The position numbers were made by a program, and so were the translations under genes. The notes beneath the pieces are model-generated. The model was not told where the DNA came from and did not search any database. It worked only from the letters and a program-made list of their open reading frames with translations. Shown here piece after piece: positions 18,947 through 27,831 of a DNA stretch of 64,000 nt; position 1 is the stretch's first letter; each line of letters begins with the position of its first letter. The stretch lies in assembly GCF_019890635.1 (NCBI RefSeq), contig NZ_JAIOAB010000010.1, positions 62,001 to 126,000 of the forward strand. The letters are read 5' to 3'. This DNA is from Streptomyces sennicomposti. GTDB taxonomy: Bacteria; Actinomycetota; Actinomycetes; Streptomycetales; Streptomycetaceae.

Positions 18947-19903
18947 ATGTCCGGTCCTTTTCGCGTTCGAAGAACCCTGGCCGCGTCATTCCTCGTCCCC
19001 GCCCTCGGACTCGCCGGCTGCTCGCTGGCGTCGAGTTCCGGGAAGAGCCATGACGGGCCCCTGACGATCGGTTTCGTGAACGGAGGCTCGACCAAGTTCC
19101 ACACGTGTCTGCGGGAGGCCGTGGAGGACGCGGCCAGAAACAACCTGGCCCGGATCCTCACCGCCGACTCTCACCAGGACGCTGCCCGGGAACGGTCCAA
19201 CGTCCAGGACATGATCAAGCGCGGCGTCGACGTGATCATCCTGCAGACCGTGAACACCCAGGCCCTCCAACGCGATATCGCCGAGGCCAAGAGCGCCGGC
19301 GTTCCGGTCTTCCTGACCTCGGTCGAGGCGGACCCGGACGACATACTGGGAGCCGTCGTGGTCGACCTGAAAGCCGTCGGCAAGCTCGACGCCGACTGGA
19401 TCGGCGACGACGCGTCGGGCCGCGACGCCGAGGTCGGCGTGATAGCCGGAGCCCCCGGCCCCGCCTCCGACCTCCTCGTCGACGGCTTCACCGAGGCCCT
19501 TCCGCCCACGGCGCGGGTGGTCGACAACCGGCCCGGCATGTTCGACGCCGCCACGGCACAGCGCGCCGCGGCGGCCATGATCCGGGCCCACCCCGGCCTG
19601 GACTACGCCTTCGTCGCCAACGAGGAGATGGCCTTCGCCGCACGCAAGGCCTTCGACGCCGCCGGCGCACACGTGCGCATCGTCACGGTGAACGGCACCG
19701 ACGAAGCCCTGGCCGCTCTCAAGGACGGGCGTTTCGCGGCGACGGTCTCCAACTCCGCGGCGGACACCGGTGCGTTGGCGGTGAAGAACGTCATCTCGCT
19801 CATGCGCCACGAGAAGACCGAACAGATCGACCACACCCCGATCCGCCTCATCACCAAGGAGAACGCCGACACGGCGCCGTTGTACTGCCCGTCGCGGAGG
19901 TAG
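18947..19903 (+). CDS. ABC transporter substrate-binding lipoprotein (periplasmic-binding type 4), orphan paralog
   Basis: A 318-residue lipoprotein with a basic N-terminus, a hydrophobic segment and the lipobox LAGC (Cys25), then a two-lobed sugar-type binding fold (IGFVNGG...FHTCL, VIILQTVNTQAL, DYAFVANEEMAF, VTVNGTDEAL). It is very similar to the binding protein at 24566, including HTC near the start and YCP at the end of the mature protein, which could form a disulfide. No permease or ATPase adjoins it on this side, so it probably docks to the transporter at 21833-24408. Codon use is slightly less GC-biased at its end. Confidence 0.87.
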   Translation: MSGPFRVRRTLAASFLVPALGLAGCSLASSSGKSHDGPLTIGFVNGGSTKFHTCLREAVEDAARNNLARILTADSHQDAARERSNVQDMIKRGVDVIILQTVNTQALQRDIAEAKSAGVPVFLTSVEADPDDILGAVVVDLKAVGKLDADWIGDDASGRDAEVGVIAGAPGPASDLLVDGFTEALPPTARVVDNRPGMFDAATAQRAAAAMIRAHPGLDYAFVANEEMAFAARKAFDAAGAHVRIVTVNGTDEALAALKDGRFAATVSNSAADTGALAVKNVISLMRHEKTEQIDHTPIRLITKENADTAPLYCPSRR

Positions 19904-19954
19904 GTGTTCGACCACGGCTTCCGGGGACGGTCCGCGGCCGCCGGCCGCGAGTCG

Positions 19955-20437
19955 TCACGGAGCGGTGCCGTGCGCGTCCCGGCCGTCGGCGGCTTTCCCC
20001 TCGGCGGGCGGAACCAGACGTTCGAGCAGCATCACGGCGGCCCCGAGCATCACCTTCTCGGCGTCCGAGAAGTCGGCCAGACGCGTCAGGAAGAACGCGT
20101 CCGTGCGCTCCGAGGTGGCGGCGAGGACCTTCTTGCCCTGGGGCGTCAGGGCCACCAGGAGCGAGCGGCCGTCGTGCGCGTCGGGTGTGACGCAGACCAG
20201 TCCGTCCGCGGAAAGATTGCTCACGATGCGGGTGACCGAGGACTTGCTGACCTTCTCCAGGCGGGCGAGGTCGGTCATCCGCAGGGGACCGAACATGTCG
20301 ACCGTCCACAGGGTGGAATAACGCGACGGCGTGATCGACGTCTCGGCCGCCGACGGCTCGCGCATCTGCCGCGACAGCCACATCGTGACCGCGCGCAGCC
20401 TCGCCAGGATCGCCTTGTCGTCCGGACTCGCGGCCAT
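19955..20437 (-). CDS. MarR-family transcriptional regulator
   Basis: A 160-residue MarR-type winged-helix repressor. The recognition helix region is MTDLARLEKVSKSSVTRIVSNL, followed by the wing DAHDGRSLLVALTPQGKKVL. The ATG is preceded by AGGGGAGGCGGGCG. It is transcribed leftwards behind the cupin gene. MarR proteins often sense aromatic acids, so it may control the cupin, the CMD-like gene and the ABC importer. A TATAGT box on the minus strand at 20509-20514 could be its -10, without an obvious -35. Confidence 0.86.
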   Translation of the reverse strand: MAASPDDKAILARLRAVTMWLSRQMREPSAAETSITPSRYSTLWTVDMFGPLRMTDLARLEKVSKSSVTRIVSNLSADGLVCVTPDAHDGRSLLVALTPQGKKVLAATSERTDAFFLTRLADFSDAEKVMLGAAVMLLERLVPPAEGKAADGRDAHGTAP

Positions 20438-20605
20438 CGCCCGCCTCCCCTCGGCCTCGCTCCCGGACCACCTGCTCGAAGACGGCCCGGTGGTCCGCGG
20501 GAAGCTCGACTATACGACGCGTGAGCGGGACGCGCCGCAGGGCCCGGCCCCGTTCGCGCGGGGGCCGGCCGGGGCAGGCGCGGGCGGACGCCCGGCCGGG
20601 GCAAC

Positions 20606-21010
20606 TCAGCCCATCTGGTCCTCCGCCGACAGGTGTTCCACCGTCCTGCCGGTCTCGGTGAACGTTCGCGTGACGTGCCCGGAGGAGTAGACCCACAGGA
20701 TCCGCAGCGGGGTGTCGCCGACATTGCGGAACAGGTGCGGGATCGGGGAGGGCACATAGGTGGTGTCGTACCGCTGGAGCCGTGTCACCTCGCCGTCGAC
20801 GACCACCTCCGCCTCGCCCTCCAGGACCGTCACGTGCTCGTCGCAGTTGTGCGAGTGCAGCGGGGCTCCGGAACCGACCGGATACACGCTCATCCCGCTG
20901 GTGATCCTGTTCTCCCCGCCCGCGGAGGACGTGGTGATCAGCGGTGTCGTCACGACGGCTCCGCCACGGTCCAGCAGGGGGACCGACGCGACCTTGATGA
21001 TGGTGGGCAT
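20606..21010 (-). CDS. Small cupin-domain protein
   Basis: A 134-residue single-domain cupin with motif 1 as [18 protein letters not shown] (metal-type histidines and glutamate) and motif 2 as [12 protein letters not shown]. Such small cupins are dioxygenases, isomerases or binding proteins. No specific reaction can be assigned. The ATG at 21008-21010 is preceded by GAGGAA. Divergent from the CMD-like gene and followed by MarR on the same strand. Confidence 0.82.
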   Translation of the reverse strand: MPTIIKVASVPLLDRGGAVVTTPLITTSSAGGENRITSGMSVYPVGSGAPLHSHNCDEHVTVLEGEAEVVVDGEVTRLQRYDTTYVPSPIPHLFRNVGDTPLRILWVYSSGHVTRTFTETGRTVEHLSAEDQMG

Positions 21011-21079
21011 CTTCTGATTCCTCTTCGTTCCCGTTCGTTCCCGGCGGATTTCCCCCGTGCCGCGTCGGACGACGTTAGG

Positions 21080-21093
21080 TCGCGCGAGCGCGA
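21080..21093. promoter_or_regulatory. Inverted repeat in the cupin/CMD divergent region
   Basis: TCGCGC-GA-GCGCGA lies in the 226-base region between the divergent cupin and CMD-like genes. It is a candidate MarR operator by position, but short and GC-rich enough to arise by chance. Confidence 0.3.
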
Positions 21094-21236
21094 AACGCTG
21101 CCCTGTGGCGTGCAGGTTTACCTTGCGCTCCGGGAGGGGTGTGCTCGCCGAGGGCGGCTGTACCGTCACCTGGCATCGCACGGCGATGCGACCCGTGCGG
21201 GAAACATGCCGGAAAGAAAAGGCAGGTATCAGCCAG

Positions 21237-21836
21237 ATGAGGCTCCCCGTTCTCACCGAAGAGGAAATGGATCCGCGGCAGCGGGAACTCGCCGCCCGGA
21301 TCGCGGGCAGGCGCGGCGCGGTCCGCGGCCCCTTCCGGGTCTGGCTGCACAGCCCGGAGATGTGCGAGCGCGCCGAGTCCCTCGGGGCCTTCGCCCGCTT
21401 CGACTGCTCCCTGCCGAAGCACCTGCGCGAGCTGACGCTGCTCATGGCCGCCCGCAACTGGGACGCCCAGTACTCCTGGAACGCCCACGTCCACCAGGCC
21501 GTCGAGGCCGGCATCCCCGAGGCCGCCGTCAAGGCGATCGCCGAGAAGCGCGAGGCGGTCTTCGAGGACGCCGCGGACCAGGCCTTCTACCGGTTCTGCC
21601 GGGAGATCCTCGAAGAGCACTTCGTCGCCGACGAGACCTTCGCCCGCGCCCTGGAACACTTCGGCGCCAAGGCACTGGTCGACACCATCGGCGCGCTCGG
21701 CAACTTCACCATGCTCGGCATGTGCCTGAACACCTTCCAGGTGGACCTCCAGGCGGACAAGGAGCCGCCCTTCCCCGACATCCGCGGCTACGGCCGGGTC
21801 ACCGCGGACCGCGACGACGACGGGCCACGTCCGTGA
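21237..21836 (+). CDS. Carboxymuconolactone decarboxylase (CMD/AhpD)-like protein
   Basis: A 199-residue CMD-fold protein with [20 protein letters not shown] followed by [11 protein letters not shown], the usual active-site helix. The redox CxxC of AhpD is absent, so it is not a peroxidase. It resembles CMD-like proteins found beside aromatic-catabolism genes. Possible roles are lactone decarboxylation or isomerisation. Its stop overlaps the ABC ATPase start (GTGA), so it belongs to the transporter operon. Confidence 0.83.
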   Translation: MRLPVLTEEEMDPRQRELAARIAGRRGAVRGPFRVWLHSPEMCERAESLGAFARFDCSLPKHLRELTLLMAARNWDAQYSWNAHVHQAVEAGIPEAAVKAIAEKREAVFEDAADQAFYRFCREILEEHFVADETFARALEHFGAKALVDTIGALGNFTMLGMCLNTFQVDLQADKEPPFPDIRGYGRVTADRDDDGPRP

Positions 21837-23389
21837 CCTCCCTCGAAGACCCGCGGCAGGACACCGCGGGGCCGCGAGAACCGTCAGCGGGCGACGCCCC
21901 CCGCGCCGCCGTGCTCCGTGTGCGGGGCGTCACCAAGAGCTTCGGCGGGGCCGCCGCGCTCAAAGGGGTGGACCTCGACCTCCGCCCCGGCGAGATCCAC
22001 GCCCTGATGGGCATGAACGGCGCCGGCAAGTCCACCCTGGTGCAGATCGTCTCCGGTGTGCACCAGGCCGACGGCGGCACCATCGAGGTCGGCGGACGGC
22101 CGCAGCACGGCATGACCGTGCGCAAGGCCCGCCGCCTCGGCATCTCCTGCGTGCCGCAGCGCCGCGAGCTGGCCATGGGACTCACCGTCGCGGAGAACGT
22201 CATGCTCGGCGACCTGCCCGCCAAGGGCCGCATCGTGCGCTGGCGGACCGTCAGGGACGGGGCCCGCGAAGCGCTCACCGCGCTCGGCATCGACATCGAC
22301 GTGGACCGCGTCGCGGGCTCGCTGACCGTCGCCGAGCAGACCATGGTCGAGGTGGCCCGGGAGGTCCGCCGAGGCGGCCGCATCCTGATCCTGGACGAGC
22401 CGACCGCCTGCCTCGGCGCCGAGGCCGCCGACCAGATCAGGGCCCTGGTGCGCACCCTCCGGGACGAGGGTGTCGCCGTCGTCTACATCTCGCACTACAT
22501 CGACGAGGTCATGGCCGTCGCCGACCGCCTCACGGTGCTGCGGGACGGGGCCGTCGTACGCACCGCGCCCGCCCGCGAACTGGACCCGGCCGGCCTGGTC
22601 CGCGCCATGGTCGGACGGGACATCGTCTCCCGCCGCGCCGACCGCCCCGCCCCCGAGGACGAGCACGGGCTCGCCGTACAGGGCCTGAACGACGGACGGG
22701 CCGTACGGGACTTCTCGGTCGAGGTCCGCAAGGGCGAGATCGTCGCCGTCCTCGGCCCGGCCGGCGACGCCCAGTCCCGCCTGTTCGACCTGCTCTCCGG
22801 CCGGCGCCGCCCCGACTCCGGCACGCTGCGCGTCGACGGCAGGCCCGTCCCGTTCGGCCGGGTCCGCGCCTCGCTGACCAGCGGACTGCGCTGCGTCACC
22901 GGCGACCGCCGCGCCCTCGGCCTGGTCCCGGCGCTGTCCGTGGACGAGAACCTGATGCTGGCCGGCGACCGCTTCGCCCGGCGGCGCCTGCACCGCGTGG
23001 CCGAACTCGCCCGCCGCGCCGCGCCGCTGCGGGAGAGCTACGGCGTGGTCACCCTCGCCGGGAACCCGCCGGTCGGCTCCCTGTCGGGCGGCAACCAGCA
23101 GAAGGTGCTGCTCGCCAAGTGGCTCCAGACCGAGCCGGTCGCCTGCTTCCTGGAGGACCCCACCAACGGGGTCGACATCGCGGCCATGGCCGACATCCAC
23201 GCCCTGGTCGACGAACTGGCCTCGCGCGGCGTGGCCGTACTGCTGGCCTCCTCCTCCGCCGAGGAGGTCATGCGCCTGGCCGACCGGGTGGTGGTCGTCA
23301 GCGCCGGCCGCACGGTCGCCGAGCACGCCGTCACCGACATCACCCGCGACGAACTCGTCGCCACCGCCCTCGGAGGACAACCGCAGTGA
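21833..23389 (+). CDS. RbsA-type ABC transporter ATPase with two nucleotide-binding domains
   Basis: A 518-residue tandem ATPase of the sugar (carbohydrate uptake-2) type. The first domain has Walker A GMNGAGKST (60-68) and Walker B ILILDEPTA, with an altered signature LTVAEQTMV. The second has a degenerate Walker A (GPAGDAQSR) but a strong signature LSGGNQQKV. One functional and one degenerate site is normal in this family. The GTG start overlaps the CMD-like stop. The neighbours suggest the substrate is not an ordinary sugar. Confidence 0.9.
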   Translation: MTSLEDPRQDTAGPREPSAGDAPRAAVLRVRGVTKSFGGAAALKGVDLDLRPGEIHALMGMNGAGKSTLVQIVSGVHQADGGTIEVGGRPQHGMTVRKARRLGISCVPQRRELAMGLTVAENVMLGDLPAKGRIVRWRTVRDGAREALTALGIDIDVDRVAGSLTVAEQTMVEVAREVRRGGRILILDEPTACLGAEAADQIRALVRTLRDEGVAVVYISHYIDEVMAVADRLTVLRDGAVVRTAPARELDPAGLVRAMVGRDIVSRRADRPAPEDEHGLAVQGLNDGRAVRDFSVEVRKGEIVAVLGPAGDAQSRLFDLLSGRRRPDSGTLRVDGRPVPFGRVRASLTSGLRCVTGDRRALGLVPALSVDENLMLAGDRFARRRLHRVAELARRAAPLRESYGVVTLAGNPPVGSLSGGNQQKVLLAKWLQTEPVACFLEDPTNGVDIAAMADIHALVDELASRGVAVLLASSSAEEVMRLADRVVVVSAGRTVAEHAVTDITRDELVATALGGQPQ

Positions 23390-24408
23390 GCGTCAAGACA
23401 GTTCCCGACACCCCCGGCGTCTGCGAGCCGCCGGACCGGCCCGCCGGGCCCGCGGCCAGGCTCTCCCCGGGCCGGCTGCGCTCCGTCCCGCACGTCGGAC
23501 TGATCACCGTGCTGGTCCTGGTCGTGGTGTTCACCGCGGTGCAGAGCGACACCTTCGCCACCGACCGCAACATCCTCAACGTCCTCGGCCAGATCAGCGT
23601 CAACGCCGTCCTCGCGGCCGGCCTGACCCTGCTGATGACCGCGGGCGGCATGGACTTCTCCATGGGCAGCAACGTCGCCGTCACCGCCGCGGTCGCCGCC
23701 AAGCTGATCGCCGGCGGCCATCCCACGCCGCTCGCGGTCGTCGTCGCCCTGCTGCTCGGCACCGCCCTCGGCCTGGTCAACGGGCTGGTGGTGACGTTCA
23801 CCGACGTGGCGCCGTTCGTCGTCACCCTCGCCACGGCGACCCTGCTGGACGGCGTGGCGCTGCTGGTGCACGACGGGAACACCCTCTCCGTCGGCCGGCA
23901 CATGTTCGCCTTCGGCAACGAGAAGGTGCTCGGCGTGCCCTGGCTGCTCGTGGTGGCCGTCCTGATCCTGGTCGCCACGGCGCTGGTCATGCGGTTCACG
24001 GTGTTCGGCCGCGACGCCTTCGCCATCGGCGGCAACGAGCACGTGGCCCGGCTCAGCGGCATCGACGTCACCGCCCGCAAGCTCACCCTCTACGGCCTCA
24101 CGGGCCTGCTCTCCGGCCTCGGCGGCGTGATGCTGCTGGCCCGGCTCGGCTCCAGCAGCCCCGGCAGCACCGCCGGGCTCTCGCTCCAGCTGGCGGTCGT
24201 CGCGGCGGTCGTCATCGGCGGCACCTCGCTCGCCGGCGGCCACGGCACCGTGGTCGGCACCGCGCTCGGCCTGGTCCTGCTCGGCGTGGTCGCCAACGCG
24301 CTGAACCTGCTGGACTTCTCCAGCAACTACCAGTCCGTCTCCGTCGGCGCCGTCCTGCTGGTCGCGGCCGTCGCCAACGAGATGCACAAGGCGCGCGCCC
24401 CGCACTGA
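23386..24408 (+). CDS. RbsC-type ABC transporter permease
   Basis: A 340-residue permease with about eight to ten hydrophobic segments and the family landmarks GGMDFSMGSNVAVTAAVAA, FVVTLATATLLDG, FAIGGNEHVARLSGIDV and a C-terminal LLGVVANALNLL. It forms the channel for the ATPase at 21833. The GTG overlaps the ATPase stop (GTGA). Confidence 0.9.
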   Translation: MSVKTVPDTPGVCEPPDRPAGPAARLSPGRLRSVPHVGLITVLVLVVVFTAVQSDTFATDRNILNVLGQISVNAVLAAGLTLLMTAGGMDFSMGSNVAVTAAVAAKLIAGGHPTPLAVVVALLLGTALGLVNGLVVTFTDVAPFVVTLATATLLDGVALLVHDGNTLSVGRHMFAFGNEKVLGVPWLLVVAVLILVATALVMRFTVFGRDAFAIGGNEHVARLSGIDVTARKLTLYGLTGLLSGLGGVMLLARLGSSSPGSTAGLSLQLAVVAAVVIGGTSLAGGHGTVVGTALGLVLLGVVANALNLLDFSSNYQSVSVGAVLLVAAVANEMHKARAPH

Positions 24409-24495
24409 CCCTCGCCCCGCCCGGATCGACACTGCCCCGCGCCCTCCCAGGGGGCCGCGAGGCCCTTGAGCACACCGTCATTCCCCCGACGTCCC

Positions 24496-24549
24496 GTCGC
24501 GCATGTCACGCATGTCACGCAATTCTCGCAGGTCACGCACGTCACGAAA
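24496..24549 (+). repeat. Six tandem 9-base units before the second binding-protein gene
   Basis: GTCGCGCAT, GTCACGCAT, GTCACGCAA, TTCTCGCAG, GTCACGCAC, GTCACGAAA follow one another without a gap and end 16 bases before the ATG at 24566. Units 2, 3 and 5 differ by one base only. A repeated operator or an mRNA-level element controlling expression of the binding protein relative to the permease is possible. Confidence 0.7.
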
Positions 24550-24565
24550 GAAAGGCCGTCCCGCC

Positions 24566-25516
24566 ATGAGAAGATCCTCCGCCCGCTCCCGCACCGCCCT
24601 GTTCACCGCCGCCGTCACCGGCTCGCTGGCCCTGACCGGCTGCGGCGGCGACGGCGGGGCCGGCTCCGACGGCATCGCCCTCGGCTTCGTCAACGGCGGC
24701 GACACCAGCTTCCACACCTGTCTGCAGAAGGCCGTCGAGCAGACCGCCAAGACCCAGGACGCCAAGGTCTACAGCGCGAACTCGCATCAGAACGCCGGCA
24801 CCGAGCTGTCCAACATCGAGGACATGATCTCCCGCAACGTGAGCGCGCTGATCGTGCAGACGGTCAACGTCGACTCCCTCAAGGGCGACATAGCCAAGGC
24901 CAAGGCCGCCGGCGTGCCGATCTACCTGACCTCGGTGTCCACCGGCGACGTCGACGACATCCTCGGCGCCGCCGTCGTCGACCTGGGCAAGGTGGGCGCC
25001 CTGGACGCCGGCTGGGTCGCCCGGGACGCGGGTGCGAAGAAGGTCGAGGTGGGCATCGTCGCGGGCGCGCCGGGCGCCGCCTCCGACCTGCTGGTCAACG
25101 GATTCAAGAAGGCCCTGCCGGCCAACGCCGAGGTGGTCGCGAACCAGCCCGGCATGTTCAGCCCCACCAAGGCCCAGGACGTGGCGCAGAACATGATCCA
25201 GGCGCACCCGGACCTGGACTACGCCTTCGTCGCCAACGAGGAGATGGCCTTCGGCGTCCGCAAGGCGTTCGACGCCGCCGGCCACAAGGACGTCAAGATC
25301 GTCACCGTGAACGGCACCGACGAGGGGCTGGCGGCCGTCAAGAGCGGTGAGTTCTCCGCCACCGTCGCGAACTCCGCCAAGACCATCGGCGAGACCGCAG
25401 TGAAGAACTCGGTCGATCTGTTGAACGACAAGAAGGTTGACAAGATCGCCGATATTCCTCTTGTGTTGGTCACCAAGGACAATCTGAGCGAGGCTCCCCA
25501 GTACTGCCCCGAGTAG
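24566..25516 (+). CDS. ABC transporter substrate-binding lipoprotein (periplasmic-binding type 4)
   Basis: A 316-residue lipoprotein: signal with lipobox LTGC (Cys26), then a two-lobed binding fold with GFVNGGDTSFHTCL, ALIVQTVNVDSL, IYLTSVSTGDVDD, DYAFVANEEMAF and VTVNGTDEGL. It follows the permease by 157 bases and is the natural partner of that importer. It is close to the orphan binding protein at 18947, roughly 60% identical by eye. Both keep two cysteines (HTC near the start, YCP at the end) that could cross-link. The last 30 codons are less GC-rich than average. Confidence 0.88.
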   Translation: MRRSSARSRTALFTAAVTGSLALTGCGGDGGAGSDGIALGFVNGGDTSFHTCLQKAVEQTAKTQDAKVYSANSHQNAGTELSNIEDMISRNVSALIVQTVNVDSLKGDIAKAKAAGVPIYLTSVSTGDVDDILGAAVVDLGKVGALDAGWVARDAGAKKVEVGIVAGAPGAASDLLVNGFKKALPANAEVVANQPGMFSPTKAQDVAQNMIQAHPDLDYAFVANEEMAFGVRKAFDAAGHKDVKIVTVNGTDEGLAAVKSGEFSATVANSAKTIGETAVKNSVDLLNDKKVDKIADIPLVLVTKDNLSEAPQYCPE

Positions 25517-25668
25517 GGCCCCCACCGGGAACCGGCGCCCGTCCCGGATTGCTTCGAGCCGCACGTTCCGCCGCGCCGCCGACACGTCCTCGGCCGGCCC
25601 CCTCGCTCCGGCCCCCACCCGGGCGGGGGAGCCGCACCAGGACGCGAAGGCGCCGGGCGGACCCTTCG

Positions 25669-25697
25669 CTCCCGCCCCGGAGGCCGCCGGGCGGGAG
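25669..25697 (+). terminator. Hairpin, probable terminator of the importer operon
   Basis: CTCCCGCCC and GGGCGGGAG arms with an 11-base loop, 150 bases after the binding-protein stop and 18 bases before the LysR start. Confidence 0.45.
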
Positions 25698-25715
25698 CAC
25701 CTTCTCGGAGGAAAA

Positions 25716-26627
25716 ATGGATCGCTTGCTCCTCATGCACAGCTTCGTCACCGTCGCGCAGGTGGGCAGCTTCAGCGGGGCCGCGAAGAAACTCGGCTCCT
25801 CGGGCTCGCTCGTGTCGCGGCACGTGGCGGAACTGGAACGGCAGGTGGGGGTACGCCTGGTCAACCGCACCGCCCGCTCGGTGAGCCTCACCCAGCCCGG
25901 ACAGCGCTACGCCGAGTTCGCCGCCCGGATCCTGGACGAGATCGAGGCCGAGGACGCGGGCATCGCCCAGCTCCACGACCGGCCCGAGGGCACGCTCAGC
26001 GTCATCTGCCCCAAGTGGATCGGCAGCCTCGACCTCGGCGACGCGATAGCCGCGTTCTCCGCGGCCCATCCCAAGATCCAGGTCAGGTTCGAACTGGGCG
26101 GCATGTCCGACCGCACCTACGACTTCCTGGACAGCGGATTCGACGTCGCCTTCCACACCCGCGACCTCAGGGACTCCAGCGTCCGGCTGAAGAAGATCTC
26201 CTCCCTGCCGTTCGTGCTGTGCGCCTCCGAGGACTACGTCGCGCGGTGCGGCGCCCTCGCACACCCCAACGACCTCGCCGCCCACGACTGCCTCGTGCAC
26301 GTCAACGACCCCGTGTGGCGGATCGGCCACGGGCACGCGAGCACCCTCCACAAGATCCGTAACATCGCGTTCTCGTCGAACTCCTACATCGCCCTCCAGA
26401 AGGCCGCCGTGCACGGCCGCGGCATCGCCCTGCTGCCCCAGCGTCCCGCCTACGACGACCTGGTCTCCGGCGCCCTCCAGGTGCTGCTGCCCGACCTCGC
26501 GGTGCCCGACCGCCCGCTGTACGCCATCTACGGCCCCGGACAGGACACCCCGCGCAAGGTCAGCGTGTTCCTGGACTTCCTCGCCGAGTGGTTCTCCCAG
26601 AACCCGATTCCCGCGCTGCGCCCGTAG
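25716..26627 (+). CDS. LysR-family transcriptional regulator
   Basis: A 303-residue LysR regulator. The N-terminal winged HTH (FVTVAQVGSFSGAAKKLGSS, then SRHVAELERQVGVRL) is followed by the two-lobed effector domain (about 90-295). GGAGGAAAA precedes the ATG. It is transcribed in the same direction as its likely targets. A GCAA-N7-TTGC palindrome lies just downstream, before the dioxygenase operon, and similar sites occur at 33385 and 36250, so it probably controls all three units in response to an aromatic acid or ring-cleavage product. Confidence 0.87.
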   Translation: MDRLLLMHSFVTVAQVGSFSGAAKKLGSSGSLVSRHVAELERQVGVRLVNRTARSVSLTQPGQRYAEFAARILDEIEAEDAGIAQLHDRPEGTLSVICPKWIGSLDLGDAIAAFSAAHPKIQVRFELGGMSDRTYDFLDSGFDVAFHTRDLRDSSVRLKKISSLPFVLCASEDYVARCGALAHPNDLAAHDCLVHVNDPVWRIGHGHASTLHKIRNIAFSSNSYIALQKAAVHGRGIALLPQRPAYDDLVSGALQVLLPDLAVPDRPLYAIYGPGQDTPRKVSVFLDFLAEWFSQNPIPALRP

Positions 26628-26668
26628 CGGCCCGGCACACCCCTCGGCTTCGCGGCCGGTCCCGGCCG

Positions 26669-26683
26669 GCAACTAAGGATTGC
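26669..26683 (+). promoter_or_regulatory. Probable LysR operator (GCAA-CTAAGGA-TTGC) of the dioxygenase operon
   Basis: A palindrome with four-base arms and a seven-base spacer, centred about 66 bases before the predicted transcription start, the usual place for a LysR recognition site. The right arm extends to TTGCGC, as at 36250-36268. Confidence 0.55.
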
Positions 26684-26705
26684 GCATTCCGTAGAGCTCA
26701 GGCCA

Positions 26706-26735
26706 TTGAGCGCCTCGCCTGCGGAAACCTACGCT
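26706..26735 (+). promoter_or_regulatory. Promoter of the extradiol dioxygenase operon
   Basis: TTGAGC (26706-26711) and TACGCT (26730-26735) with an 18-base spacer, 28 bases before the ATG at 26763. Confidence 0.55.
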
Positions 26736-26762
26736 CGCGAGGCGAGCAGGAAACGAGGAGTC

Positions 26763-27680
26763 ATGGGAATCCAGAGAATCGAATCGGCCACCTACAGCAT
26801 CGACGACCTCGACGCATGTGTGCGGTTCTTCGACGACTTCGGGCTGTTCCAGGTGGAGCGGACCGAGGAGCACGCCGTCTTCGAGACGCTCACCGGCCAG
26901 AGCCTCCACCTCGACACCGAGCCGGGCCCGCTGCTGCCCGGGCCGGTCGAGCCCGGCCCCACGCTGCGCGAGATCGTCTGGGGCGTCGACACCCGCGAGG
27001 AACTGGAGCGGCTCGTCGCCGAGATACGCCGCGACCGCGCGGTCCGAGAGGACGCCGCCGGCGTCTTCCACACCGTCGACGAGACCGGCTTCGGCGTCGG
27101 CCTGACCCTGGCCCGCGTCAAGAACGCCGACGTCACCCCGCGGCCCGCCAACGCCCCCGGCAGCGTCGCCCGCTGGAACAAGCCGCTCGACGCCCTGACC
27201 CGGGCGTACCCGCTGCGCATGTGCCACGTCGCGCTGAACATCCCGAAGGCCGGCAAGGACGAGGCCGTCGCCTTCTACACCGGCCGGCTCGGCTTCCGCG
27301 CCGTCGACGTCGTCAAGCCCATGGGCGTCTTCATGCAGGCCCCCGGCGACGACGACCAGCACACCATGCTGCTGTGCCACCGCCCCGACAAGGCCGGCGT
27401 CAACCACATCGCCTACGAGGTGCCCGGCTTCGACGACGTGATCGAGGGCGGCAACCACATGATCGAACGGGGCTGGCGCGAAGCCCGCAAGCTCGGCCGC
27501 CACACCATCGGCTCCAACGTCTTCCGGTTCCTGCACGCCCCCTGCGGCGGCCGGGTCGAGTACGCCGCCGACATGGACCGCGTCGACGACGCCTACGAGA
27601 CCCGGGTGCACGAGACCACCCCGCCGCACCACATCTGGACGCTGCGCACCCACCGCGACGCCGCCGACGCGCCGGCCTGA
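26763..27680 (+). CDS. Two-domain extradiol ring-cleavage dioxygenase (VOC fold)
   Basis: A 305-residue type I extradiol dioxygenase. The C-terminal VOC module carries the complete 2-His-1-carboxylate iron site: His155 (MCHVALNI), His215 (VNHIAYEV) and Glu266 (GRVEYAAD). The N-terminal module (1-130) is the usual inactive copy. It should meta-cleave a catechol- or hydroxyquinol-like substrate. The neighbouring aldehyde dehydrogenase and FAH-family genes fit a hydroxymuconic semialdehyde branch. The ATG at 26763 follows AACGAGGAGTC. The exact substrate is not clear. Confidence 0.85.
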   Translation: MGIQRIESATYSIDDLDACVRFFDDFGLFQVERTEEHAVFETLTGQSLHLDTEPGPLLPGPVEPGPTLREIVWGVDTREELERLVAEIRRDRAVREDAAGVFHTVDETGFGVGLTLARVKNADVTPRPANAPGSVARWNKPLDALTRAYPLRMCHVALNIPKAGKDEAVAFYTGRLGFRAVDVVKPMGVFMQAPGDDDQHTMLLCHRPDKAGVNHIAYEVPGFDDVIEGGNHMIERGWREARKLGRHTIGSNVFRFLHAPCGGRVEYAADMDRVDDAYETRVHETTPPHHIWTLRTHRDAADAPA

Positions 27681-27684
27681 CCCC

Positions 27685-27766
27685 ACGCGTCCGCCCGACC
27701 CACGCGTTCGCCCGACCCACACGTCCGCCCGACCCACGCGTCCGCCCGACCCACGCGTCCGTCTGG
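27685..27766. repeat. Tandem 17-base repeats between dioxygenase and aldehyde dehydrogenase
   Basis: Four full units of ACGCGTCCGCCCGACCC (with single-base variants ACGCGTT and ACACGT) and a fifth partial unit. They begin five bases after the dioxygenase stop and end 66 bases before the aldehyde dehydrogenase start. No stem is formed. The copy number probably varies by slippage. Confidence 0.85.
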
Positions 27767-27831
27767 ACACCACCCACCCGCAGGCCGGCCCGCACCGCCG
27801 GCCACCCGCAGCCTGGAAAGGCACCCCAGCC

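Noticed and set aside
27685..27766. Tandem repeats considered as a CRISPR array
   Set aside because: Units are contiguous with no spacers and no cas genes are present. The same holds for the arrays at 24496 and 32820.
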